A stretch of 64,000 bases of DNA from Bacteroides acidifaciens (GCF_024623065.1 NZ_JANJZR010000018.1:1-64000), one strand, 5' to 3'. Shown: positions 7,197 through 17,694, counted from the first letter of the stretch. Numbers and translations are program-made. The notes: generated from the letters alone by a model not told the origin.

Positions 7197-9560
7197 TCAC
7201 TCAATGAAGAAAGTAGTCGAAACTGTATTGCCTTCTCCATCCACTGCTGTCAAAGAATGTTTTCCGGGAGCGGGCTGCAGGGAAATCTTATGAAAATCCT
7301 GTGTTTGCATCAGATAGGTATCATCGAGATGCCAGAATACGGTTGCGTTGGGGTCTGTATGTGCTAATTCGACGGTCAGGAATCCTTTGCTGCCGTCCAG
7401 TTGTTTCGGCAATTTGATGTGTGCATTGATTGGGGGATAAATGAATTGCATGGGCTGGAAAGTATCTTCTCCGCAACCTGCTTTGAAGGGTGGAAGAGGT
7501 CTGTACTCCGGATGGTGTTGTTTATAATACCATTCCCATACGGGTGGGAGGGTGAACCATGATTTTTGAAAGACGGGTTCTGTGTTGGCGCAATTCTCAT
7601 AGACACGGTGTTTCTCGTCGGCAGCTAGAGTGATAAGGTGATGGTACGGGCAGGCATCCGTGCGCAGTCCGGCAGGAAGAATTAATACGGTATCAGTTTC
7701 TTCACAGAAACGACCTTTCAGATGACCGGATTGACGGCACACTTCCGCGTCTACAAAGACACCGGTCGGACGTTCAAACCAGGATGAAGCGGGCAGATAA
7801 TTGAATATATCGAATAATACGGGACCAGCTGTTTGTGCACCAACCAATCCGGGCTTTCCTTCTCCGGTTGCATTGCCTACCCACACACCTATTGCATAGC
7901 GCGGAGTCACCCCCACTGCCCACGCATCCCGGAATCCGTAACTGGTTCCTGTTTTCCAGGCAATGGCCTGCATGGACGGAATGGATTTCCAGTCTATTTC
8001 TTCGGGACGGTTTACTTCTTTCAGAGCGTTGAATGTTTGCCATACAGCGCCTTTGTCCCAAATGTATGTATGCCGGGCTGTCTTCTTTTCTTCCTTTTCT
8101 TCTTCATCTTCATCTTTCGCTTCTGTAATCTTAGCTTCTTTTTCTTTGGTAAGTCTTGGAGTCAAGTCGGGGACAAGCGCCCGTCCCATTTGGGCGTAAA
8201 CATTTGTCACGTCCCATAAAGTGGCTTCCGCTCCTCCCAGAATCAGTGATAATCCGTAATGGGATGAGGGGCGGGTGATGGTTTTGAACCCGGTCTGTTG
8301 CAGGAAGTTGTGAAACTTGGGTACGCCGTATCTTTGCAACATCATCACCGCAGGGATATTCAGTGAGCGGGCAAGCGCCTCCGAAGCCGGGACAGCTCCT
8401 TCATATTGCAAACTGAAATTTTGGGGAGTAAAGCCGTTTATATTAATAGGTATATCCGGCAATAGCATATCCGGCAACAGGGAACCTTCTTGCAGCATGG
8501 CATAATATAGAAAAGGTTTTAAGATACTCCCTGTACTTCTGGGGGCTTGAATCACATCGACTTGGTTGCCGCTCTGCTTGCGGTCGAAATGTACATTCCC
8601 GCAATAGGCTATCACTTGATTGGCGGGTATGTCAATCACCAGAATGGCCAGATTGCGGATATCACTTCGGTTGAACTCATTACTCCATCGTTCTGCCAGG
8701 TCTTCTATATGTGTCTGAATTCCCCGGTCGATGGTAGAACGGGTATATTGTCCGTTTCTTTCTTTATAAAAGTGGCTGACCAGATGGGGGGCTATCTGCG
8801 GAAGAGGATGCGGCTCGTCGGGAAGCGGTTCGGTGACAGCCAGTTCGTAGGTCGATGAATCTATGATTTTCTCTTCAAGAAGTTGTTTCAACAGACGGTT
8901 GCGTTTTGAGAGTAGCATTTTCCGCCCTTTGGATAGATGAATCATGGCGGGAGCATTGGGAAGCACGGCGAGCATAGCCGATTCTGCCCATGACAGCTCT
9001 TCCGCCGAATGCCCGAAATACCGCCAGGCTGCTGCATCCAGTCCTACTACATTGCCACCGAAAGGCGCATGAGATACGTACATGGATAAGATTTCCTCTT
9101 TGGAAGCTCGGAATTCGAGCCGGGTAGCCCAAATCATTTCGATTATTTTCTCTCCGAAAGTTCTCGATTCGTTCCGGGAAAGCCGGATAGTTTGCATCGT
9201 CAGCGTACTTCCACCACTGATGATGCGCTTATGCTTGGTATTCTGATAGATAGCTCTTCCGATGGATAGCGGGTTGACGCCCCAGTGATGGTGAAAATGC
9301 TTATCCTCGAATGTGATGAGGCATTGTTTAATTTTCTCCGGAGTTGTCTTACGTGGGGGAAAACGCCATTGTCCGTCGGAGGCGATACGTGCGCCTAATA
9401 GTTCTTCGTTACGGTCGGTGACGACTGTGGAATAGGGGACATGAAACAGTTGGCGGGGAAGACAAAACATATACCCGAACACGAGAAGAGTAATGATGCC
9501 GAGCATTACTTTCCTCGTGACGGATAAATTCTTGAAGAAACTCAATATCTTGACTTTCAT
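7197..9560 (-). CDS. pbpC: penicillin-binding protein 1C
   Basis: A 787-residue bifunctional class A PBP with an N-terminal membrane anchor (about residues 16-36). The glycosyltransferase domain holds catalytic Glu85 in FEDKHFHHHWG and the motif GGSTLTMQ (116-123). The transpeptidase domain has SxxK at Ser345-Lys348 (GSILKPF), an SLN and KTGTS. A BiPBP_C domain follows at the C-terminus. A Lys/Glu-rich insertion lies near residue 480-510. PBP1C synthesises peptidoglycan in the periplasm. The alpha-2-macroglobulin gene sits 36 bases upstream in the same orientation, a linkage also seen for pbpC-yfhM in enterobacteria, where the pair is thought to defend and repair the wall. Confidence 0.93.
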   Translation of the reverse strand: MKVKILSFFKNLSVTRKVMLGIITLLVFGYMFCLPRQLFHVPYSTVVTDRNEELLGARIASDGQWRFPPRKTTPEKIKQCLITFEDKHFHHHWGVNPLSIGRAIYQNTKHKRIISGGSTLTMQTIRLSRNESRTFGEKIIEMIWATRLEFRASKEEILSMYVSHAPFGGNVVGLDAAAWRYFGHSAEELSWAESAMLAVLPNAPAMIHLSKGRKMLLSKRNRLLKQLLEEKIIDSSTYELAVTEPLPDEPHPLPQIAPHLVSHFYKERNGQYTRSTIDRGIQTHIEDLAERWSNEFNRSDIRNLAILVIDIPANQVIAYCGNVHFDRKQSGNQVDVIQAPRSTGSILKPFLYYAMLQEGSLLPDMLLPDIPININGFTPQNFSLQYEGAVPASEALARSLNIPAVMMLQRYGVPKFHNFLQQTGFKTITRPSSHYGLSLILGGAEATLWDVTNVYAQMGRALVPDLTPRLTKEKEAKITEAKDEDEEEKEEKKTARHTYIWDKGAVWQTFNALKEVNRPEEIDWKSIPSMQAIAWKTGTSYGFRDAWAVGVTPRYAIGVWVGNATGEGKPGLVGAQTAGPVLFDIFNYLPASSWFERPTGVFVDAEVCRQSGHLKGRFCEETDTVLILPAGLRTDACPYHHLITLAADEKHRVYENCANTEPVFQKSWFTLPPVWEWYYKQHHPEYRPLPPFKAGCGEDTFQPMQFIYPPINAHIKLPKQLDGSKGFLTVELAHTDPNATVFWHLDDTYLMQTQDFHKISLQPAPGKHSLTAVDGEGNTVSTTFFIE

Positions 9561-9596
9561 GCGTTAGGTTTGTTCTATGAACCGGCCGGACTTGCC

Positions 9597-12500
9597 TTAG
9601 CGGCTCACCGTCGTTCTTCCCGCTTTGCTTCGTGCCTGTACGGTTGCGTCATACATAGCTTCGCATTGAACAGCCGGAAGAATGAAGTTTCCTGCATAAG
9701 TCGCTTGCAGTCTGACTGTAAATACTTTTGTTTCGCCACGGCGCAAGTTGAAATAAGTCAGTACGCGGTCGTCGCGAATATCCTGATAAGAATATTTGCT
9801 GATTGAGTTTCTTGAAGTACTTGCCATATTGTCGGGGCTCTCAGTGTCGGCAACCAGCATCCGTTCATTATATATCTCCCAGCCGGACGGTATGATATGT
9901 GTCAGTGCCAGATTAGTGTAGTCCGAAGTACCACTGATATTAGATATGGAGGCAATGGCGATAAAATCGGTTCCCTGTCTGATATCATCTACTGATATAG
10001 GCGTACCGTTCATATCTGCATACCTTATATCCATCCGTATATTATCCGAGATAGCAGGTAGTGTATCATTCAGCAATTGTGTGCGCGTGATAACATCTAC
10101 GCCCAGTGCCCCTTTACCTTGGTTCTTTACAGAGATTGTTCCGGATTTCGGAGAAGTGGAGATTGCTTTCTCAAATACTGCCTTCGCAGATTTCACCGCA
10201 GGCTGTTGTTTACCGTTCCATGTCCACGTGAAGTCCAGTGTACCTGACAGCTTTTCTGCCAACCTTCCCATTGCCATCAAAGCGAATGCGGTAGATTGGG
10301 TGCTGAACCAGTTCTCTTGCGATAAATTCTCAGATACTTTCTTTGCCTGTTGAAGTGCATCCCGTTCGCGGTTCATCAGAAGCAATGTTTCCAGAATCAT
10401 CGCTTCGTCCCGGTCGGACGAACCATAAATCCGGTTCATAGAAGAATAGGGGGTGACAGTAGTCTCCGCATTGTACACCAGTTCTTCGGCAGGCTTCATC
10501 TTTCCCGTCAGGGCATAAGTGGCTGCCAGTCTCCATTTGGCTTGAATGGATAGACCTTGTTGTTCTTTCATTCTGTTCATTGCTCCGTATTCCGGTGTAC
10601 CCGCCAAAGCTAATGTATATAAGCGGAAAGCCTGCATCAGTTCCGACTGCCATTGCTGCCAGTTGTTTGCATCCTGAGGCATTCGCCAGTTCTGGGCCGC
10701 TGCACGTTGGAAGCGTTTCCACTTATTCAGTACATTGGAGTGGACGGCATACCCTTTTTCTTGTGCCAGCGTCAGGAACATTCCCGTGTATGAACTAATC
10801 CATTCGTCAGCAACGGCATTTCCCGGCCAATAGATAAATCCACCGTTAGGAAGCTGGCGGGCATAAATTTGCCGGATAGCTTCTTGTACATTTGCTTTTA
10901 TTTTCTCCGCTTCCTGTTCGTCTATCGCCTTGAATTGAGAGACGAATAAGAGTGGCAGGGCTTTGGAAGTCAATTGCTCCGTGCAATGATGCTCGTAGTT
11001 ATACAGGAAGTCGAACCGGCGGCTGATGTCTACCGACGGGATACGGGAAACTTCCAGTTGGATATGATTATCATCGGAAGAACCGGCAAGGCTGTATGAC
11101 AGTTCACCGCTTTGTCCGGCTTCTACCCATTGGCTGCTGCGTAATATTACAATCGGGTTCGGGTTGCGTACCTCTATTTCGATGGTTTCTTTCGTCTGTT
11201 GCCCGCCACCGCTTGCAGTGAGGTGGATGGTCGCTTTTCCTGTCTTACTGCCGGTTTTTAGTGTGAAGAAAGTAAGCTGGTCGCCCGGTTGGTTGAAAGT
11301 CAGTAGTTTTTGTGTGGAACCGACAATCTGCACTCCGCCACCGGTAGTTTGGATGGATACGGTTACATTTTTCACTTGCTTTTCCATGGCAAAGATATTC
11401 ACCGGAACAGTAATTTCCTCTTGGATGCTAAGTACACGCGGCAAGGTAGACAACAGCATTAACGGTGTCCGTACATAAGCCGTTTTTTCCGCATTGCCGT
11501 ATGCTCCATCCTGGCCTGCCACTACCATGGCACGCACTGAACCCACATACATCGGTAACTTCAGTGTATGTGTCTGGTGCTTGCCTTTTCCCAGATAGAA
11601 AGGTCCAATGAATTTAACAACCGGTTTGAAACGGTTCGCCTTTGCGTCGGCAGGCTTCAATGAAGCGTCTCCACCTGTGCTGAAAAGCGAACTGTAACTT
11701 CCGGCGGAAGCTCCTAATACATTATCATACATATCCCATGTCCGGATGCCGAGTGCCTCGCGTGAGTAGAAGTCATTCCAGGGGTCGGGAGTTTTGAAGT
11801 TCGTTAAATCCAGCAAACCGTCATCCACGATAGCCAATGTGTAAGTCATCGGTTTCCCGTTCTTCTCGCTGACAGTGACATTGAAACTCGTTTCCGGTCG
11901 CAACACTTCCGACATCTGTATCTGCGGTTGCAGTATAGTCTGATTGTTAGTCACGAATACCGGGACAACACCATACATGCGAATCGGCAAGTCATTGACC
12001 GTCTGTGCATGAGGTTGCAACAGGCTGATGTGCAAATATACGTTCGGTGCCATTTCCGGCGTAACCTTAAAGCTATATTTCGTATCACCCTGATTGGATA
12101 CCTCTATCCATTCCTGTTTAAGTATCGTCGAACTGTTTTCGATGGATACCAACGCACGACCGCCGGCTGCTGCGGGGATGATGGCGGTAGCCGTTTCGCC
12201 TATTTCGTAAGAATCTTTATTCAGTGAGAATGCAAGCATTTTGATACCGCTGGGATCCGATTTGCTTGAACGTCCTCTCCAATCCGGCCAGTCTACATAG
12301 ATTGTACCACCGGTGGCGTGTCCGCTCTCTTTATCTTTCACATATACGAGATAACGTCCCCAACTTGGATAATCGACACGGAACTTGAAGGAAGCCTTTC
12401 CACCGTTGGTTTGCAGGTTGCCACTGGCTACCGGAGTGATGGAACTGCTGTTTATATAGGAGCTGAAAGATTCGTCACTGTTCTCCCACCACCAGCTCCA

Positions 12501-15233
12501 ACTGATACGGTATATTCTATATTCCAAATTCGAACGGCTTACCGGTTTTCCTTCAGGATTTACAGTAACAACATCAAATACATGGTCTTTATCCGTTTCA
12601 ATGTATTTCCCTTTCGGCTGATTCAGGTTGATACCCACATACGATGTGAACGGTGAGAAAGGAACGCTTTGTGTGTAAATGCTCGCGTCTCCGCCCGGTT
12701 CGAATACACGGGTAGTGAAAGAGGCGTTCAGCATGCCTGGTGCATTTGCCGCTGCCGGAAGTTTCAAGGTAACGCCTGCTCTTCCTTCCGCGTCGAGCAC
12801 ACCATCGAATACGTCCGTTTTGATGGTTGTGAAATCCGTAGCCGGGTTATTGAAGAGATATTGCCCGTAATTCTTGAACTGCGTATTTACTCTGGACAGT
12901 GACATTTCGACTTTTGCTTTCAAGCGTGTAGCGGTCGCCCCCGTCAGCCATGCGGAAGTGAGCGGGGCATGAAACTCTTTGTCTGTCGCTTGAAGCACCT
13001 TGGGTAGTGCCAGCGTTATTTTGAGCCGGTTGGGCTTTATTGTCTCGATGCGTAATCCTTTATGGAAGGTTGTCCCGCCCACTTTTACGTAAGCATTCCA
13101 AAGTCCGGTAGGAACATCCGCCTGAGTGGGAACGTCAAAAGTATAGAAACCGTTCATACCTTGCGTCGAAACCATCTTGGTATAGAATTGTCCTTTCGGA
13201 TTATAAATCTCCAGTGCTACCGGATGCTTGTCCGGTATTCTTTTCTCGCGGTCTTCCAGGATAAAGGATATGTGCAACGTATCCCCCGGTCTCCATACAC
13301 CTCTTTCACCATATATAAATCCTTTCAGTCCTTTCTGAATATCCTTTCCGCCTACATCGAACCGGCTGACGGATTGCTCTTCTCCGTCTACCACGCGTAC
13401 ATAGGCTTTTTGTTTATCCGATTCGGCGACGACAATAAAAGGTGTACCTTTCGGAGTAATTTCCACCAGGCCATCTCCATTGGTTTCTCCTTTGCCTATC
13501 ACCTGCAACTGGAAGTTATAAACGGTGACTTGCGCCTTGCCTACCGGTTTTGTATCTAAAATATTGCTGACTGCAATCCATAAATCATTCAGGGAGTTCT
13601 TCTTCACAATCATTCCCAGATTGGAAGCGAAAACATTGCAAAAAGCTGTCCTGTCCGATTTCATATAATAGGAGGGATGGCAAGGGTTGTCCCGCTCTTT
13701 CCATCGGTATAAGCTCCAGTCCATTGTTGCACCGTAATAGTAATAATAAGCCTCGGGAACATCCCACATAGCTTCGTCTTCTTCCGACAAAACGTTTCCG
13801 CTTACTTTTGTCAAACCGTCGGAAGCATTATCGGCAAACTTCATTTCCTGATTATCGCTTCCGCCGCAAGGATATGCTGAATATTCTTGCCGGAAAGATA
13901 AGACAACCCGGTAGATAGCGCCCGGTTCCTGATGAATCAGTCCGGCAAGGTCTATCGAGTAATCCTCCCAACGATGGACGTCTTTGGATGAATCTTTACC
14001 TAACCACAATGTTTTCTTATAAACCAATCGTCCCGAACGGCGCAATTCATTGGCAGAAGCCAACGAGTTACTCTGCATGAACATCAATACATTGTTCTCG
14101 AAAATACGTATCACGCTCAAATCCACCGCATACAGGTTGACAGCCCGGAACGGGATAATCAAGCTTTTCGAATCGGGGAGAATGGCTGCCGAAGTAGACA
14201 TTTCCACTTGTGGCTTTAGGTTCAGCTCACTGAACGAAATAGAATGTGAAGTCCCTAAAGTCTGCTCCTGATTGCTTTTTACTCCTTCATGGATATTTAA
14301 AGTCAGTTTATTAATCTTGTTCGTTTCGAAATAGACAAGCACTTTGTTGTCCTTGATTTGAGTGATAGAGGAAGATACTTCCGGTATTTCAATCAGTCCT
14401 TTCAAGTCTTGTGTGTTGGATACGGGAGCGGAGAATACGATTTCGATCCCATTCTCCGGTTGGTCGATGCGTTCGGCGGTCAGGAAACGAAAACTGTCTT
14501 TTGCCGGAATCAAAACCTCTTCGCTTTGTGTCCGGTCGATTCGTGCGGGCTTCCCGTTTGCCTTTATCTCTAGTTGGTAATCTTCCGTTTCTCGTGGAAT
14601 CCGGTTAATATTGAATTCATAACGGGTAGAGTTGTCGGTGGAAGTAACTTCTACCGGATATCTGTTGCTTTTCCCATTGCCGGCGGTCAGCATCTTTTCT
14701 ACTTCTTCTTTTTTCACTACGTCGCTGAAACGTATTTCTCCTTTTATGCTTACCTCGTCGGGCTGGGTAGCTGTTATTGTTATAGGTTCTGTATGGATGG
14801 TAAAATTACGCTCCTGCACTCGGAATGAGAATTTGAACTCTTCCAGTTTCTTGTCTACTTCTATAAAATCTCCGAGTTGGAAAGTCCCTTCATAAAACGC
14901 TCCCGGTTTTAGTGTGCCTTCTTCCGGCACAAATTCAATGGTGTTATTGCTAACCCAATACGCTTTGCCTTTTAATGAGGGTGAAAAACTAAACGGATTA
15001 TCTTTCAGTTCGTTGTTCATATCCACCATCGGCCGGTCGTGCGTCAGTTCGATGCGTATGGTCGAACCTTGTGAGATGACTCCGCCTGTATATGCATTGA
15101 CGTATGGCGCGTATTCTGCAGAAGGAGTGATGTCTTTCTGGCTGTTTGTACATGCGGAAAAACTCACAATCATCATTACAAGGAAGAATAATCCGATAGC
15201 AATGTTGCTACATATAGCTTTAAATTGTCCCAT
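9597..15233 (-). CDS. alpha-2-macroglobulin-like lipoprotein
   Basis: An 1878-residue protein from the ATG at 15233, chosen because it leads straight into a lipoprotein signal with lipobox FSAC. Repeated macroglobulin domains fill the first two-thirds, including the MG2-like GERGVWRPGDTLHISF. The A2M core follows, with a bait-like region, and a CTEQ motif near residue 1420 matches the CxEQ thioester signature that covalently traps proteases. A C-terminal receptor-like domain ends the protein. It is anchored in the envelope and is thought to trap foreign proteases that breach the outer membrane. It is paired with pbpC downstream. A minus-strand TATATTTG at 15269-15262 is a candidate promoter box. 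Confidence 0.9.
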   Translation of the reverse strand: MGQFKAICSNIAIGLFFLVMMIVSFSACTNSQKDITPSAEYAPYVNAYTGGVISQGSTIRIELTHDRPMVDMNNELKDNPFSFSPSLKGKAYWVSNNTIEFVPEEGTLKPGAFYEGTFQLGDFIEVDKKLEEFKFSFRVQERNFTIHTEPITITATQPDEVSIKGEIRFSDVVKKEEVEKMLTAGNGKSNRYPVEVTSTDNSTRYEFNINRIPRETEDYQLEIKANGKPARIDRTQSEEVLIPAKDSFRFLTAERIDQPENGIEIVFSAPVSNTQDLKGLIEIPEVSSSITQIKDNKVLVYFETNKINKLTLNIHEGVKSNQEQTLGTSHSISFSELNLKPQVEMSTSAAILPDSKSLIIPFRAVNLYAVDLSVIRIFENNVLMFMQSNSLASANELRRSGRLVYKKTLWLGKDSSKDVHRWEDYSIDLAGLIHQEPGAIYRVVLSFRQEYSAYPCGGSDNQEMKFADNASDGLTKVSGNVLSEEDEAMWDVPEAYYYYYGATMDWSLYRWKERDNPCHPSYYMKSDRTAFCNVFASNLGMIVKKNSLNDLWIAVSNILDTKPVGKAQVTVYNFQLQVIGKGETNGDGLVEITPKGTPFIVVAESDKQKAYVRVVDGEEQSVSRFDVGGKDIQKGLKGFIYGERGVWRPGDTLHISFILEDREKRIPDKHPVALEIYNPKGQFYTKMVSTQGMNGFYTFDVPTQADVPTGLWNAYVKVGGTTFHKGLRIETIKPNRLKITLALPKVLQATDKEFHAPLTSAWLTGATATRLKAKVEMSLSRVNTQFKNYGQYLFNNPATDFTTIKTDVFDGVLDAEGRAGVTLKLPAAANAPGMLNASFTTRVFEPGGDASIYTQSVPFSPFTSYVGINLNQPKGKYIETDKDHVFDVVTVNPEGKPVSRSNLEYRIYRISWSWWWENSDESFSSYINSSSITPVASGNLQTNGGKASFKFRVDYPSWGRYLVYVKDKESGHATGGTIYVDWPDWRGRSSKSDPSGIKMLAFSLNKDSYEIGETATAIIPAAAGGRALVSIENSSTILKQEWIEVSNQGDTKYSFKVTPEMAPNVYLHISLLQPHAQTVNDLPIRMYGVVPVFVTNNQTILQPQIQMSEVLRPETSFNVTVSEKNGKPMTYTLAIVDDGLLDLTNFKTPDPWNDFYSREALGIRTWDMYDNVLGASAGSYSSLFSTGGDASLKPADAKANRFKPVVKFIGPFYLGKGKHQTHTLKLPMYVGSVRAMVVAGQDGAYGNAEKTAYVRTPLMLLSTLPRVLSIQEEITVPVNIFAMEKQVKNVTVSIQTTGGGVQIVGSTQKLLTFNQPGDQLTFFTLKTGSKTGKATIHLTASGGGQQTKETIEIEVRNPNPIVILRSSQWVEAGQSGELSYSLAGSSDDNHIQLEVSRIPSVDISRRFDFLYNYEHHCTEQLTSKALPLLFVSQFKAIDEQEAEKIKANVQEAIRQIYARQLPNGGFIYWPGNAVADEWISSYTGMFLTLAQEKGYAVHSNVLNKWKRFQRAAAQNWRMPQDANNWQQWQSELMQAFRLYTLALAGTPEYGAMNRMKEQQGLSIQAKWRLAATYALTGKMKPAEELVYNAETTVTPYSSMNRIYGSSDRDEAMILETLLLMNRERDALQQAKKVSENLSQENWFSTQSTAFALMAMGRLAEKLSGTLDFTWTWNGKQQPAVKSAKAVFEKAISTSPKSGTISVKNQGKGALGVDVITRTQLLNDTLPAISDNIRMDIRYADMNGTPISVDDIRQGTDFIAIASISNISGTSDYTNLALTHIIPSGWEIYNERMLVADTESPDNMASTSRNSISKYSYQDIRDDRVLTYFNLRRGETKVFTVRLQATYAGNFILPAVQCEAMYDATVQARSKAGRTTVSR

Positions 15234-15302
15234 AGCGAAAAAGTTTTTATGATTCAACAAACAAATATACAGCTTTTATAGTAGATTCTTTTCATTTCTT
15301 TT

Positions 15303-15310
15303 TATTTTTG
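15303..15310 (+). promoter_or_regulatory. Bacteroidales -7 box for the FKBP gene
   Basis: TATTTTTG matches TAnnTTTG and lies 22 bases before the ATG at 15332. Starts further upstream would fall inside or almost at the promoter. Confidence 0.45.
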
Positions 15311-15331
15311 TATGCTTTAATGAAATTATTT

Positions 15332-15733
15332 ATGGGAAAAAAGAAAGAATATAAAGAGACTAACAGGATGTTCCTGAAAAGATTAGCTTCTCAGGAAGGT
15401 GTTTTTGCATTGCCGGGTGGTATCTATTATAAAGTGTTGGAGACTGGTGGAGGAACTGTTTCTCCGGGACCACGGAGTATTGTTACCGTACATTACAAGG
15501 GAAGTCTGATTGACGGGCGGGTATTTGATAATTCTTATGAGCGTACCTGTCCGGATGCTTTGCGGCTTAGTGATGTAATAGAAGGTTGGCAGGTAGCACT
15601 TCAGAAAATGCACGTTGGGGATAAGTGGATAATCTATATACCTTATGCAATGGGATATGGTATTAAAGCTGTTGATTCTATTCCCGCTTACTCGACATTG
15701 ATATTCGAAGTGGAACTACTGGCTGTCGCATAG
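15332..15733 (+). CDS. FKBP-type peptidyl-prolyl isomerase
   Basis: A single-domain FKBP of 133 residues from the chosen ATG (an ATG at 15320 is possible). The fold is marked by VTVHYKGSLIDGRVFDNSY, the loop segment VIEGWQVALQKMHVGDKW and IPYAMGYG, ending in IFEVELL. There is no signal peptide, so it should act in the cytoplasm on proline isomerisation and folding. The usual leading charged region is short (MGKKKEYKETN). It converges on the GGGtGRT operon across a shared terminator. Confidence 0.9.
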   Translation: MGKKKEYKETNRMFLKRLASQEGVFALPGGIYYKVLETGGGTVSPGPRSIVTVHYKGSLIDGRVFDNSYERTCPDALRLSDVIEGWQVALQKMHVGDKWIIYIPYAMGYGIKAVDSIPAYSTLIFEVELLAVA

Positions 15734-15846
15734 GGATGGATTTTCCACATAATAAGGATAAACCACCGACTCTTACATATCTCATTATGAAAGGTAGGAG
15801 AAAGGTGAAAAAGTAGTTCTACGAACGAGCTTGCTGAAGAAAATAA

Positions 15847-15879
15847 AAATCCCCATAACCTTGTCAGTTATAGGGATTT
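15847..15879. terminator. bidirectional terminator between FKBP and GGGtGRT genes
   Basis: AAATCCCCATAAC (15847-15859) pairs with GTTATAGGGATTT (15867-15879) around a 7-base loop, with A-rich sequence before and T-rich sequence after. It serves both convergent genes. Confidence 0.75.
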
Positions 15880-15900
15880 ACTATATGGAAATTGCTTAAA

Positions 15901-16911
15901 TTACTTGCTCAAAGCCTGAGCTACGTCTACAGCACAAGCTACAGTACAACCTACCATCGGGTTGTTACCAATTCCCAGGAATCCCATCATTTCTACGTGA
16001 GCAGGAACTGATGAAGAACCGGCGAACTGAGCGTCAGAGTGCATACGACCCATAGTATCTGTCATACCGTAAGAAGCAGGACCGGCAGCCATGTTATCCG
16101 GGTGAAGAGTACGGCCTGTACCACCACCTGAAGCTACAGAGAAATATGGTTTACCAGCAAGAACACGTTCTTTCTTGTAAGTACCTGCAACTGGATGTTG
16201 GAAACGAGTCGGGTTAGTAGAGTTACCTGTGATAGATACGTCTACACCTTCTTTCCACATAATAGCCACACCTTCGCGAACGTCGTCAGCACCATAACAT
16301 TTTACTTTTGCACGAGGACCGTCAGAGTAAGCGATTTCGCGAACAACTTTCAGTTCACCGGTAAAGTAATCGAATTGAGTCTGAACGTATGTAAAGCCGT
16401 TGATACGAGAGATGATCTGAGCTGCGTCTTTTCCAAGACCGTTCAAGATACAACGCAACGGTTCTTTACGTACTTTGTCTGCTTTAGCAGCGATTTTGAT
16501 AGCACCTTCAGCAGCAGCGAAAGATTCGTGACCTGCCAGGAAAGCGAAACATTTAGTTTCTTCGCGCAGCAACATAGCAGCAAGGTTACCATGGCCGATA
16601 CCAACCTTGCGGTCGTCAGCTACAGAACCCGGGATGCAGAATGCTTGCAGACCGATACCGATAGCTTCGGCAGCTTCAGCAGCGTTTGTGCAACCTTTTT
16701 TAATAGCAATGGCAGTACCTACAACATAAGCCCATTTTGCATTTTCAAAACAGATAGGCTGAGTTTCTTCACACGTTTTATAAGGATCAAGTCCATGAGC
16801 TTCACAGATAGCGTTAGCTTCTTCGATATCTTTGATGCCGTTAGCGTTCAAAGCAGCGATAATCTGTTTGATACGACGGTCTTGGCTTTCGAATTTTACT
16901 TCTCTAATCAT
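15901..16911 (-). CDS. GGGtGRT protein
   Basis: A 336-residue member of the family named for its glycine motif, seen here as SGGGTGRTLHPDN. The ATG at 16911 is chosen because it follows a strong AAGGAGG Shine-Dalgarno 8 bases upstream, which is rare in this genus and suggests high expression. Other conserved segments are KEGVDVSITGNSTNPTRFQ and CTVACAVDVAQAL with two cysteines near the C-terminus. The family always travels with a NifU-like scaffold, present here 19 bases upstream. Its biochemical role is not established. A cofactor- or Fe-S-linked function is inferred only from the partner. Confidence 0.9.
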   Translation of the reverse strand: MIREVKFESQDRRIKQIIAALNANGIKDIEEANAICEAHGLDPYKTCEETQPICFENAKWAYVVGTAIAIKKGCTNAAEAAEAIGIGLQAFCIPGSVADDRKVGIGHGNLAAMLLREETKCFAFLAGHESFAAAEGAIKIAAKADKVRKEPLRCILNGLGKDAAQIISRINGFTYVQTQFDYFTGELKVVREIAYSDGPRAKVKCYGADDVREGVAIMWKEGVDVSITGNSTNPTRFQHPVAGTYKKERVLAGKPYFSVASGGGTGRTLHPDNMAAGPASYGMTDTMGRMHSDAQFAGSSSVPAHVEMMGFLGIGNNPMVGCTVACAVDVAQALSK

Positions 16912-16930
16912 TGTTTCTTTCCTCCTTATA

Positions 16931-17632
16931 TTATTCGTGACGTGGATCAATAGATTTAACTGCTCCCTGTTCTGCTGTTACGCGTCCGTAAGTACCTGTA
17001 ACTTTCTTCAAAGCTTCGTTAGCATCAGTACCCTTCTTGATTTCGTCCATGAACTTACCCATGTGTACGAATTCGTATCCGCAGATTTCGTCGTTCTTGT
17101 CCAAGAAGATTTGTTTGATATAACCTTCTGCCATTTCAAGGTAACGAGGACCTTTAGCCAAAGTACCATAAAGAGTACCTACCTGGCTACGCAGACCTTT
17201 ACCCAAGTCTTCCAAACCTGCACCGATGATCAAACCACCTTCAGAGAAAGCCGATTGAGTACGTCCGTATACGATTTGCAAGAAAAGTTCGCGCATTGCA
17301 GTGTTGATAGCATCGCAAACAAGGTCAGTGTTCAATGCTTCAAGGATAGTTTTTCCCGGAAGGATTTCGGCAGCCATAGCAGCAGAGTGAGTCATACCGG
17401 AACATCCGATAGTTTCAACCAAAGCTTCCTGGATAATACCTTCTTTAACGTTCAGTGTCAGTTTACAAGCACCTTGTTGAGGAGCGCACCAACCGATACC
17501 GTGTGTCAAACCAGAAATATCAACGATTTCTTTAGATTTTACCCATTTGCCTTCTTCGGGTATGGGAGCCGGTCCGTGGTTAGGACCCTTCTTTACAACA
17601 CACATGTGTTCCACTTCGTGTGAATAAGTCAT
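16931..17632 (-). CDS. NifU-like iron-sulfur scaffold protein, partner of GGGtGRT
   Basis: A 233-residue protein from the ATG at 17632, just after AAAGAG. An IscU/NifU-type core carries cysteines in GWCAPQQGAC and GCSGMTHS, which can hold an Fe-S cluster, followed by a helical C-terminal region (EGYIKQIFLDKNDEICGYEF). It lacks the NifU ferredoxin and Nfu domains. It is the first gene of a two-gene operon with the GGGtGRT protein and has a near-consensus promoter upstream. The pair is common in anaerobes. The target protein of the cluster is unknown. Confidence 0.85.
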   Translation of the reverse strand: MTYSHEVEHMCVVKKGPNHGPAPIPEEGKWVKSKEIVDISGLTHGIGWCAPQQGACKLTLNVKEGIIQEALVETIGCSGMTHSAAMAAEILPGKTILEALNTDLVCDAINTAMRELFLQIVYGRTQSAFSEGGLIIGAGLEDLGKGLRSQVGTLYGTLAKGPRYLEMAEGYIKQIFLDKNDEICGYEFVHMGKFMDEIKKGTDANEALKKVTGTYGRVTAEQGAVKSIDPRHE

Positions 17633-17694
17633 AATTAGCTCTTTTTTTAGTGATATAATTAAAAATACGTAGTTACGATTCTCTAAATCGCCCA

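Noticed and set aside
16195..17623. Long ORFs on the plus strand opposite the GGGtGRT and NifU-like genes
   Set aside because: They are mirror frames of the conserved minus-strand genes, low in charge balance and rich in Ser, Phe and Cys, as expected for antisense of biased codons.
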